Shown in pieces: positions 54,603 through 64,000 of a stretch of 64,000 nucleotides of DNA. This stretch comes from Plotosus lineatus (Eukaryota > Chordata > Actinopteri > Siluriformes > Plotosidae). Under the pieces are notes generated by a model, which saw nothing but the letters and a program-made list of their open reading frames with translations, ran no database searches and was not told the DNA's origin. The position numbers and the translations under genes are program-made. The stretch's first letter is position 1. The number at the start of each line of letters is the position of its first letter. Location of the stretch: the NCBI GenBank assembly GCA_024760905.1, contig CM045737.1, positions 17,175,848 to 17,239,847 on the forward strand. Reading direction: 5' to 3'.

Positions 54603-55708
54603 ATACGGTAGATCATTGTGATCACAGCCATGACAATCCCTGTATGAGCATCATTCAAGCTTCAGGGCTCGATGTGCATTCCTCATGATTGGATGTAGAT
54701 GTAGAGAGAGAGAGAGATTTTGTCTGGACTGATTCAGAGCATGGACTTTACATGTAACCTCTGCACTGTTTACCCTATTTTGAAGTAAATACTCTTATAA
54801 GTCCACCATTTGAGATCATAGTCATTGTTTAACTTCAATTAAAATATCCTGTGATAAACTGTTGAAATCACAATACTTTTGTAAAAAAAAAAAAATCTAA
54901 TTATTTATGGACCTGGTTGTATGTACATGACATAATAATACCACAGTCTCATCGTTTTCATGATCTCATACTTTGCCTTACAAATAAGGCTGCTGGTCAC
55001 ATGAGAGTGTAGAGCTGGCCATGTAATCTGTAATCTCCTTTTGGCAAGGCTGAGGTAGAGCGAGAGAGCATGTGTCTTGGCCATCTAATCTCATTTCTGA
55101 CTTGGCACTCTGTGAGAGCAACACTGAACGCTTAAAACAACCTGCACACAAATTTGTTTACAAAATTGTACAAACTACACACAATGGAATTTTTTTTTTT
55201 TTTTTACTTAATCTCCATGGTTATATTACATATAACTCCTCAGTTTGTCTCACAAATGTGACTCAATTCTTGTTGTTGTTGTTTTAATACCCAGTATTAA
55301 AATGCAGTGAGGTTTCCCAGCCACCCGACTGAGTTTTGTCTACAGTATGTCACCATGCAGAATAATCTTGTCGTTTCGCATCCCCTCCCCTTCTCTCAGC
55401 CATTCCATCCATTTCTACAAGTCTGATGGATATAGTCCAGATCTACACTATTTCTATGTCCTTGAAACAAGTCACATTATAGAAAATAATTCTGTAATGG
55501 CTTCCGTTTCATGCCGATTTTTAAAAAGTAATTATTGATTAAATAAATACATAAAGACATTTTGTCATTTGTCAATAAATACATTTTGTCATTTAAATAG
55601 TAAAAAAAAAGCTCTTTCCTCCTCTGTACATTTACTTTGAATAAGATGGTGAAAAGTAGTCGATCTTACAGAGCTCCGATGCCTTTCAGGTTGCCCCATC
55701 TTGACATA
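54603..55708. other. no gene recognised
   Basis: AT-rich with A and T runs at 54882 and 55189-55205. Confidence 0.35.
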
Positions 55709-56156
55709 CAGGGATCCCTCGCTACTTCGTGCTTCAGTGCATCAGGTTTTTTTTTTTTTTTTTTTAATATTCATTGAATTAAAAACCTAAGGAAATTCAG
55801 GAAGAATGGTGGAAAAGTTAAGGGAAAAAAGTTAATGAAAATGCTGCAAAAAACAAGGCCAATTATGGAAAAAAACAAAAAAACAAAACCGAAACAAACA
55901 AAAAACAACCCAAAACCTCCCATCAAAACTAGTTACATTTCTGTGAGGTGTGTGCGCACGTCTGTGTTTGTATTTATATTTTATTTCCATCTTATGCATT
56001 ATTTTTAAATGTTTAATTGCTATTATAAGCATTTTTAGCATTGAATATGGATTTATTGATATTATATACACATACATGTACGTATACGTCAGTCAGGGGT
56101 GGGGGTGAACCTACTTTGTGAAATTCGATGGTCGCACGGAAAGTGAGGGATCACTG
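55709..56156 (+). mobile_element. Tigger-type MITE family A
   Basis: CAGGGATCCCTCGCTACTTC and GAAAGTGAGGGATCACTG, TA on both sides. Confidence 0.8.
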
Positions 56157-56185
56157 TATAGCTTTTGTCCCATCACAAGCATTAC

Positions 56186-56529
56186 GAGGGCAGTGGCGGC
56201 CTAGTGGTAAAGGTGCTGGATCACTGATCCTAAGGTTGGGGGTTCAAGCCCCACTCACCATAGGTTGTCACTGTTCCCCCAGTGCAGTGAACTGGATTAT
56301 CAAAGGTCGGCCATGTCCCTCCCTGTCTATGGTGTGAGGTTCAGGTCAAAGAACCGTTGCTGACTTTCGACAAGAGTAGCTGCAAAACCGTCGGCCTGTT
56401 TCTGCCCGGAGATGGCCTGGCAAGCTGTCCAGGGTGTACTCTGCCCACGCCTGGAGTCGGTTGGGATGGGTGACAGCCTCCCTGTGACCGTAATTAGGCT
56501 TAAGCGGTTACAGAAAATGAATGAACAGA
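56186..56529 (+). mobile_element. SINE type L, complete (reference copy)
   Basis: Target-site duplication ACAAGCATTAC at 56175-56185 and 56530-56540. Head GGCAGTGGCGGCCTAGTGGT, B box GGGGGTTCAAGCCCC, body AACTGGATTATCAAAGGTCG and CCGTTGCTGACTTTCG, tail GGCCTGGCAAGCTGTCCAGG, TAAGCGGTTACAGAAAATGA. Confidence 0.88.
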
Positions 56530-56546
56530 ACAAGCATTACTGTACT

Positions 56547-56549
<3 letters not shown>

Positions 56550-56600
<51 letters not shown>
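56550..56600. repeat. TA microsatellite
   Basis: About 25 TA units directly after the SINE flank. Confidence 0.9.
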
Positions 56601-56605
<5 letters not shown>

Positions 56606-56653
56606 TAAAAATGCAACAGTGGGCATTATGGTTATTGCAATGACACATTTGGT

Positions 56654-56895
56654 GGGGCTGGTGGCATAGTGGTTAAGATGGTGGATTCATGATCAGGATG
56701 TTGTGGGTTTGAATCCCACTTAAACCCCCATTGGACTAAGACCCCTGAGAAGCAAACCTCTGATGGACTAGTGCCTCCATCCAGTAGGAATAGAACTCCT
56801 GGTAGCTTCATGCTACAGAAACCGGGAATAAGCACTGGCCTGATGAGCCACTAGGCTCAGGTGTAAAAAGCCCAACTGATTTACCTTACCTGTGA
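56654..56895 (+). mobile_element. SINE family G
   Basis: GGGGCTGGTGGCATAGTGGT head, GGGTTTGAATCCCAC B box, AAGACCCCTGAGAAG, AGCACTGGCCTGATGAGCCA, TTTACCTTACC tail; a body deletion removes the GTACCAGT part. Confidence 0.75.
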
Positions 56896-57559
56896 CGCAT
56901 TTATATTTAATAGCTTTTTGTGATATGAGTATTTATGTTCTACGACTTGTCTGTGGAGCCAAAGTCTTCAGGAAGGTAGATCTTCAGGAAAAGGGTTGAT
57001 GACAGCTGTATATTTATTTATAGACATTTGCTTATCTTTTCGTTCTGTTTCTTGTATTTCTGTTTAAAACTCAACCTTGCTGTGCAAACCACTCTAAAGT
57101 AAACAGCAAATTCAATGAAACTCATCAACAGCTGATTCAGTGAAACTCATTCACAGTTTAAAATGGTGAAGGACATGTTGCATAGATTGCTTTGTGTATT
57201 TTATGGGATGGTACAGTAGACCCTTGACTATTCGCGGTTTTGCACTCACGGTTTGAGTATTCGCAGACTGCCAAGCAACTGACATATCACTCAAATTTAG
57301 CCAATGGCTGTCCTCCTTCCTGCTGATTGGTTGAGATGATGTAACGCCCCTTTTTCCTTATTCGCGCACAAGTTGTCGATGAGCCTCTTTTTTTTTATTG
57401 CGTTTTATTTACCAGTTACGCTCTATGATGCCACTCAAATGCTGTGTGTCTTCTCTGGCTAAGCGATAGAAAACGCTCGATGTCTCTTCTGAAGAAATAA
57501 GACTCTCCTGAAGAAACGACAGTTTCCTCTGAAGTGCCTGAAGAGGAATAATCATCTGA

Positions 57560-58187
57560 ACTGTTGTATTAAAGTATTTTTCAATTATTATTCCAGTACA
57601 GTATCTAAATTAATGTTCAGAATGTTTGTGTGTGAGATTTTATGTTCTGTAGCATATTTAACAAATGATACCAAAAGGATAAACTTTATTACGCTTCATG
57701 TCCTTTTGCATTGAACGTGATGTCTCCATGATGGCGCTGCCTAGAGGGTGACGTTGCGGAGTTCTCAGAGTCAAATTGTTTCTTTCTTTGTTTTAATTTG
57801 TTTTATTTGTTTGCTACCATAGCATATTAGCTCAGGATAGGAGTTGAGCGTGCTTAGTTGTACACACCTAAAGACTCCAATCTCATAGCTGTAGTAGGGT
57901 CGACCGATCATAGACGAGTATAGTGCAAAACATGAACAAACAAATAAAACAAAGAAACAATTTGACTCTGAGAACTCCGCAACGTCGCCCTCTAGGCAGC
58001 GCCATCTTGGAGACATCACGTTCAATGCAAAAGGACATGAAGCGTAATAAAGTTTATCCTTTTGGTATCATTTGTTAAATATGCTACAGAACATAAAATC
58101 TCATGCACAAACATTCTAAACATTAACTTAGGTACTGTACTGGAATAATAATTGAAAAAGACTTTAATACTAGTACTTTACAACAGT
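57560..58187. repeat. long inverted repeat, arms about 250 nt, spacer about 120 nt
   Basis: Arm 1 57560-57813 and arm 2 57936-58187. CGTGATGTCTCCATGATGGC in arm 1 pairs with GCCATCTTGGAGACATCACG in arm 2; GATACCAAAAGGATAAACTT likewise pairs. A few mismatches and two short indels. Confidence 0.88.
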
Positions 58188-58282
58188 ATATGCTGTATAA
58201 TGTTTAATTTTTACTGTTATATTTATTGATAAAAGATAAAGTTTTTCTTAATCATTACTACATTTTACTACATTAATACAGT

Positions 58283-58645
58283 GGCGTGGTGGTCTAATGG
58301 TATAGGGCGCTGGATCGCTGATCCGAAGTTTGGGGGTTCAAGTCCCACTCTCCACAAGGTTGTCACTGTCTCCTTCCCCCCCCCCCCCCCCCCCAGTGCA
58401 GCTAACTGGGTTATCAAAGGCGGGCCATGTCTCTCACTGTCTATGGTGAGAGGCATATAAAAGAACCATTGCTGACTTTCGTAAAGAGTAGCTGCAAAGT
58501 CGTCAGCGTGTTTGTCCCTTGCTAAAAAGGGTTGTGACAGGAAGGGCATCCGACGTAAAAAAAACCTCTGCCAACTCAAACATGCGAATCAGATGATTCG
58601 CTGTGGTGATTCCCGAGTAAAAGGGAAAAAGCCCAAAGGAAGACA
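58283..58645 (+). mobile_element. SINE type R, complete (reference copy)
   Basis: Perfect 17-bp target-site duplication TACTACATTAATACAGT (58266-58282 and 58646-58662). Head GGCGTGGTGGTCTAATGGTA, B box GGGGGTTCAAGTCCC, body AACTGGGTTATCAAAGGCGG, tail GGAAGGGCATCCGACGTAAA and TGATTCGCTGTGGTGATT. Confidence 0.92.
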
Positions 58646-58866
58646 TACTACATTAATACAGTATTAATGAGTAAGACTGTCTATAGAATGTGTTTAAGAA
58701 GCATATTTTAGCGCATGTAATAGATACACAGTATTTTACTTCCGGTTGCTCATTCGCGCATGTAATATGATACATGGGGTTTTACTTCCTGGTACAGAAC
58801 TCGCGGAATATCTTCATTTGTGGGAGGGGCCAGAACCGAACCCCCACGATTATCGAAGGCCTACTG

Positions 58867-59925
58867 TATTTTGTTTAAATTCCAGGATTTTAGAATCGGT
58901 GTGACTCTAGTAAAAATTGTGTCGTCCCCCAAATGTCTATTGATTTCTATTAGCCCAAGATTGAGAAGCAATCAGGTTGCCCCATTCCTGTGTGTATGAC
59001 CAAACTCACATGTGCTTAATTTAATGCGTTCTGTTGTCAGGGCTCACTTTCTGGTCTTGTGTAACATTCTTCACTGGAAAATAAATCATTATAATGTCTA
59101 CACTTTGTCACAATGAGGCTTGAGAACCCTCCATTGAGCTAGCTTAGCAGTTGACTTAATATGTGCACTCTAATGGGAGTTTGCCTCATGGAGATAGTAT
59201 TAACACTGCAGTGCTAACTGCTAATTTCTACCATCACTGCTAGAAACAAGATACAGCTCCATATGCAGGCAGATTGTGGTCCTGAGAGTGACTGTCTGAT
59301 TTGATCTTGCACCTTGACAGGAGGCATTACAGCCATGTTGGGTTTGGGCTGCATGTATGTGTGAATGCAGGGATGGCAATGAATTTCAGTGTGTGCAGAT
59401 GGCCTGCCAGTGGGAGGCCTCTTTATATGCCTTGCAGCAACTAATAACACACAGGGTTATTAGTGACTGTGGAATAGCAGACTGTATACAAAATACCTCC
59501 TCAGTCCATGTAGCTTGTATTTAAAATGTATTTTAAATTGTTGGCACTGACAATTGTAATACAGTACTGCCTTCATATGCCAAGTGTCTGAAATATATTT
59601 ACGAATTCATCAGTTGCACTGCAAAGGATATTTTCAATAGTCAATGATAGGGTCTTCTGATTTGTTTGTTTGTTTAATGTTGTCTCTCTGTGTTCATGTG
59701 GTTCAAGTTCTTTCAGGTTCTTCCAGCTGGTAGACTGGCAATGGCTCTAATTTGCGTCTAGGTGTGAATGAGTGTGTATATGTGAGTGTGAGGTGCTTTC
59801 TGATGTACTCATCTCTGGGGAATTCTCCTTGTACCAGAATGTATCTCGGTTCTAGATCCACCATGAAGCTGCTCATGAAAAAAATACTTATGAAGATGAC
59901 TCTATTTTTAGGATGCTAAAAATTT
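58867..59925. other. no gene recognised
   Basis: No supported feature apart from V-SINE-like words near 59740-59790 (TTTGCGTCTAGGTGTGAATG). Confidence 0.4.
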
Positions 59926-60600
59926 ATGAGGATTTTGCGGATGATGTTGTCCTTTTGGCTTCATCAAGCTGGGACCTCCAGCTCTCATTGGAGCAACGTG
60001 CAGTCGAGTGCGAAGCGGCCGGAATGAAAATCAGCACCTCCAAGTCCTAGACCATGGTTCTCAGTCGGACAAGGGTGGAATTGCACCCTCTGGGTCGGGA
60101 CTAAGGTCCTGCATCAAGTGGAGGAGTTTAAGTATCTTGGGGTCTTGTTCACGAGTGAGGGAAGGATGGAGTGGGAGATCGACAGACGGATCGCTGCAGC
60201 TTCTGATGTTAAACGGAGCTTGTACCGGTCTTCTGTGACTGGGGAGAAGGATGTCTGGGCCGCTTTGCTTAGGTGATTTAGCTCAGTTGGCAGAGCGTCC
60301 GCTTTATCCTCCGGTAGGTCGGAGTTCGAATCCGGCCGCGTCATACCATAAGACGTTAAAATTTGGCAGTTGTTGCTTCCTGCTTGGCGCTCAGCATCAA
60401 AAGGATAGAACAACGCAATAACTGGCGCTGCACAGTGGCGACAGGTGCCTAGCGCACAAAAGCAAATTTCAATGTATGTAATGTACTTTGACAATAAAGA
60501 GTTGTTTGTTTGTTTGTTCTGCCCCCGCGACCCGACCTCTGAAGAAGCGGAAGATGATGAAATGATAATGAAAAATGTATGATGTTGTTTAACTAGCCTG
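59926..60600 (+). pseudogene. decayed LINE reverse transcriptase fragment, interrupted by a SINE
   Basis: 59934-60050 reads FADDVVLLASSSWDLQLSLE, QRAVECEAAGMKISTSKS then stop; further on, in other frames, EEFKYLGVLF-type words. This is motif C onward of a fish LINE other than the RTE-like one. The LINE 3' end (CCCCGCGACCCGACCTCTGA, AAGCGGAAGATGATG) appears at 60522-60555, after the SINE. Confidence 0.6.
60272..60515 (+). mobile_element. tRNA-derived SINE (family Z)
   Basis: TTAGCTCAGTTGGCAGAGCG (A box) and CGGAGTTCGAATCCGGCC (B box), then AAGACGTTAAAATTTGGC, CTGCTTGGCGCTCAGCATCA, and a 3' end TTGACAATAAAGAGTTGTTT with (GTTT)n. The tRNA T-stem does not pair, so it is a SINE head, not a tRNA gene. 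Confidence 0.6.
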
Positions 60601-61648
60601 ACATTTAATCATCCATATAAATGAAAAGAATTCATGATAATGAACATTTGTTCATCTTCAGTATCTGCTTTATCCAAATCAATTGGTTCTGGAGCCTAAC
60701 AAGATAACATTGTGCATGAGTCAAGTCCTTGCATGTTATGGGAGATGGGAGGAAACAGCACAGACACTGATACATTACTGTCTCCATGGTCACTTCTTCG
60801 GCTTGCCTGTGCCTACTTAGGACTACATGGAGGCTAGAAGCCTGCAGAATATGACCCAACAATAATGCTTAAGGTTCCATCAAAACAGGCAAAATTATTC
60901 AGCTGAATGTTTGTGAAAAGTTAAACTGTATAAGCCATACCTAGCTTCTATGTTAAAGCTGAGCCAAATAATGTATAAAAAGGAAAAGAAGGTGGAGGGG
61001 TGGGAATAAAAGTCTGTAGAACTTATTGGCAAGAAATCCTATAACCTTCATTTTATCTGAAGGCATAGCATAACCTTTTTGTGTTATATGTGGGGTCTCA
61101 ATGTAAATAGTTAGTGATGGTCTTTCTTTTGGTTTGCTGTGATGGACACACATTATGCGCAATCACAGCTCCCCTGTGTTTAACTCCACAATCCTCAGAG
61201 ATCTTCACCATTCGACACAGAATGGGAATAACACAACGTTGGGGAAATGTGGTGAGGAAGGAGTGCGAGGAGAATGGGATGAAGAAATTGGGGGGGGGGG
61301 GGCTAATAGAGGGTGACTGAGAGGTCTGATGAAGCCTAGCTGTGAGAGGATGTGTGAAACTGAGCATGAGGAGAGATAATGGCAGATGAAACACACAACC
61401 ACGGGTCCACCCTGCTGAGCTCCCCAATTAGAACCTCTGTCCCCATCTGGAGTGTTTTACAAGCTCCTGTGCACACAGTCTAGCCAGAATCACAGATGTG
61501 CGATACAGCCTTTGGATGTGTGAAAACTATTTGAAATTTATGTTTACTTTAATACTGTCGCGTACTGTTTGCTCAACTGTGTACTTGGAATATCTTGTTT
61601 CTTGGAAGTAAGACTTATTTTCTGTAGCATGATGAAAACTGAGTGCAT
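60601..61648. other. no gene recognised
   Basis: No supported feature; G run at 61291-61302. Confidence 0.35.
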
Positions 61649-61823
61649 ACTTTGTTTCTGTCCCTTGCTAAAAGGTTGTGTTAGGAAGGGCATCCGACAT
61701 AAAAACCGATGCCAAATCGACTATGCAAATCATTTAATATGACTTCTATGAAGATGGAGGCAGATGATTTGCTGTGGTGACCCCTGAAAGGGAACAGCTG
61801 AAAGGAAAAGAAGAAGAAGAATC
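61649..61823 (+). mobile_element. SINE type R tail or internally deleted LINE remnant
   Basis: TTTCTGTCCCTTGCTAAAAG, GGAAGGGCATCCGACATAAA, then GATGGAGGCAGATGATTTGC and GGTGACCCCTGAAAGGGAAC with (GAA)n. GATGGAGGCAG is LINE 3' sequence that the other type R copies lack, so this copy keeps a few more bases of the LINE 3' side. Confidence 0.7.
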
Positions 61824-61929
61824 AATAAATTAGATTGACTTGTTCATATTTCCTAGATGAATTAAAATGATAGATAAGAATTACTTTTGTATTCAGCTAA
61901 AAAATACTGTTTTAATCCCACAATGTAAA

Positions 61930-62150
61930 TTTTGACTTCTGTATTTAACCCATCCCAAGTGAACACACACACACACACACACATTTGGAGCAGTAGCTGC
62001 TTCCACATTGCAGTGCATTGAGGGCAGTTGGGGGTTAAATGTGGAGGAGGTGAAGGTGTAGCTCACTCCCATGCGACCTCAAATTTTTCTTAAATGTGTT
62101 TTCCAAAGCTGATTCGCTAACCTTTAGGCCCCGGCTGCCCCGGTTATACA
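61930..62150 (-). mobile_element. SINE family E
   Basis: TGTATTTAACCCATCCCAAG, a single CA block (61964-61982), AGCAGTAGCTGC, GGGGGTTAAATGTGGAGG, CTAACCTTTAGGCCCCGGCT (head complement). Confidence 0.6.
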
Positions 62151-62152
62151 GT

Positions 62153-62482
62153 CTTCTTTTCCTTTCGGCTGTTCCCTTTTTTTTCAGGTGTCATCACAGT
62201 GAATCATCGCATGTTTGATTTGGCGTAGGTTTTTACCTCGGATGCCCTTATAGACACAACCCTTTAGCAAGGGACAGAAACAGGCTGATGGCTTTGCAGC
62301 TACTCTTTACGAAAGTCAGCAATGGTTCTTTTACATGAACCTCTCACCATAGACAGTGAGAGACATGGCCGGCCTTTGACAACCCAGTGAGCTGCACTAG
62401 GGGCTACCTTGTGGAGACTCGAACCCCCAATCCTAGGATCAGCGATCCAGCACCTTTTACCACCAGGCCACCGCTGCCCCTA
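62153..62482 (-). mobile_element. SINE type R, tail diverged
   Basis: Target-site duplication TTATACAGT (62144-62152 and 62483-62491). Tail complement TTTCGGCTGTTCCC, CATCACAGTGAATCATCGCA, CGGATGCCCTTATAGACACA; body and head complete. Confidence 0.82.
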
Positions 62483-62496
62483 TTATACAGTATGTA

Positions 62497-63247
62497 CAGT
62501 GGTACCTCACTTTACGAACGTCTCACCAAATGAAAAATGCAGGTTACGAAACGCATTTTCCTAAAATTTTTGTCTCCGGATACGAAACAAGTTCATGTTA
62601 CGAAAGCACCATCTTAAAAATTCAAACGCGCCGTTCAAACAAAGCACGTGCTGCTCTCCCTTCAATGACATTCAAAAATCCCACCCCGCTGGCCTCCCAT
62701 TGGCTAGGAGGGATGACGCAGCTACCTCCCATTGCCTATCTCCCAACATCCCGCCCCGCTGGCCTCCCATTGGCTAGGAGGAATGTCGCAGCTCCCTCTT
62801 ATTGGCTATTATGGAGCTGCAGCTACCATAATGCTTTTCGTGTAAAGGATAATTGAGTTACTGTTGTTTCATGCTTTATTTCTTGACTCAGGCTTTTAAA
62901 CTTCCATAAACATTTGTAAGATGATAAGTCTGTTAAGAAGACATGGTCAACACACATGCGCATACACACACGAGTGTGATTTCTGGTGTGAGTGAGAAGA
63001 AGAAATGGGCTTGAGTGATATCACAAAGGAATACAGTATGGCCAAACCCATTTACCATCAGTAGGATATTGAAGCAGTAGGTCTTAAAAGGTATCATTTT
63101 ATAATTTTGAAAGGGTTTAGGGGGTGGTATTGGGAGCCTTGGAACGAATCACGCATTTTACATGTAAAATGCGGTTCAATTTACGAAAAATGCAGGTTAC
63201 AAAAAAGGCGCTGGACCGGATTAATTTCGTAAAGGGTGGTACCACTG
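62497..63247 (+). mobile_element. pogo/Tigger-type element family B
   Basis: CAGTGGTACCTCACTTTACG and CGTAAAGGGTGGTACCACTG ends, TA on both sides; interior as in the 42 kb copy. Confidence 0.8.
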
Positions 63248-63616
63248 TATATTTTATTAATCTCACACAAATGACACACATCACTTAAATAATGAAGGTC
63301 AGTAGATACGTAATCTGAATGACTGACGTTATTGCTTTTCTAATTTCTGTTATCGGTTTGCTGTTAATTGTTAACTGAGAGACTGGACTGAATAAAAATC
63401 ACTAATGAAGCCAAAGGTTGTAAACTAAGTAGGAGCTGACCTGTGAACTAACTGCCTCTTCCAAAAGTTCACATTTCAAAACAGGCTAGGCTAATAAAAT
63501 GAGTTCAATAAAGTTTAAAATATAGTTAATTGACAGGTTTACACTGAAGGGTTGTAACTGCAGTCACTAAATTACATATTGAATAACATAATGCAATATA
63601 TGATAGACTTTGGAAA

Positions 63617-63663
<47 letters not shown>

Positions 63664-64000
63664 ATATAAATTTAACAGGATACTATTACACTGCTGCAAC
63701 CACACTGTACTGTACCAGACTCCACTCAGAATCCCAGAACACACAGTGAAGCCTACAAAACGTGGCTGCCGAGGACTACACATTTTCATATTCATCCTAT
63801 AACTCTATCTCTCTTTCTGTCTTAATCCGGTGGCATAATTATGGCTGCAGTGGCCCTCAAAAGTTCTCACCAATGACTACTCTTCCTTGCATCCGCAGGC
63901 TTCTAAGCACAGTTCGTTCCAATGATTTCACCAACTCAGGACGTTGCTGGTCTTCCCCAGTTTATTCTTCCTTTCACTGAGCCTTGGAGCGTGCTGTTCT
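63248..64000. other. no gene recognised; ATT microsatellite
   Basis: (ATT)n of about 13 units at 63619-63658. Nothing else supported up to the window end. Confidence 0.4.

Larger units (their letters stand above)
57214..58866. mobile_element. Tigger-type element family D with inner inverted repeat and nested SINE
   Basis: CAGTAGACCCTTGACTATTC and ATTATCGAAGGCCTACTG ends with TA on both sides. Contains the long inverted repeat (57560-58187) and a type R SINE (58283-58645). Confidence 0.7.

Noticed and set aside
60275..60352. tRNA gene
   Set aside because: A and B boxes are excellent, but the T-stem and acceptor do not pair and a SINE body and tail follow.

Overview
The window is vertebrate, almost certainly teleost fish, nuclear DNA. 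It has introns with GT/AG borders, one recognisable host gene with fish/vertebrate sequence, V-SINE (HE1/DANA-like) elements, Tc1, Tigger/pogo and hAT transposons, an RTE-like LINE, and many CA, GA, TA and ATT microsatellites. Bacterial-style features (operons, ribosome binding sites, CRISPR) are absent.

Region by region. 1-2.5 kb holds a decayed Tc1-like transposon and a tRNA-derived SINE. 2.5-6.1 kb holds the only intact host gene I can support: a cytosolic creatine kinase, brain type (ckb), on the minus strand. It has seven coding exons that join exactly into 381 codons plus stop, a TATA/CCAAT promoter near 6.05-6.11 kb and two poly(A) signals near 2.5-2.6 kb. 6.5-8.6 kb is a dead hAT (GTF2IRD2-like) transposase with SINEs inside it. 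The rest, to 64 kb, is repeat-dominated intergenic (or very long intronic) DNA in which I recognise no intact cellular gene. Landmarks there are two full-length but disabled copies of one RTE-like LINE (23.5-26.6 kb and 31.5-34.6 kb, both with perfect 17-bp target-site duplications), two truncated copies of it (15.0 and 28.8 kb), seven Tigger-type MITEs of one family and five copies of related pogo-like elements, two hAT MITEs, a short Tc1-like element that keeps its helix-turn-helix ORF (45.9-46.7 kb), and about 40 SINE copies.

The most interesting structure is a modular SINE network. One tRNA-derived head and body occurs in about 20 copies with two different 3' tails. One tail (here 'type L') is the L2-like tail that the V-SINEs of the window also carry. 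The other ('type R') is a fusion of the 5' end and the 3' end of the RTE-like LINE that sits in the same window, so it looks like an internally deleted LINE captured by a SINE. The fusion junction makes an 18-base palindromic stem-loop. Type R copies and the LINE have target-site duplications of mostly 16-20 bp, while the three clear type L copies have 11-13 bp. This fits, but does not prove, that one SINE body is mobilised by two different LINE machineries.

All family names come from recognition by eye. No database search was run. Coordinates of decayed repeats are good to about 10-20 bases; coordinates of ckb exons and of the quoted target-site duplications were read base by base.
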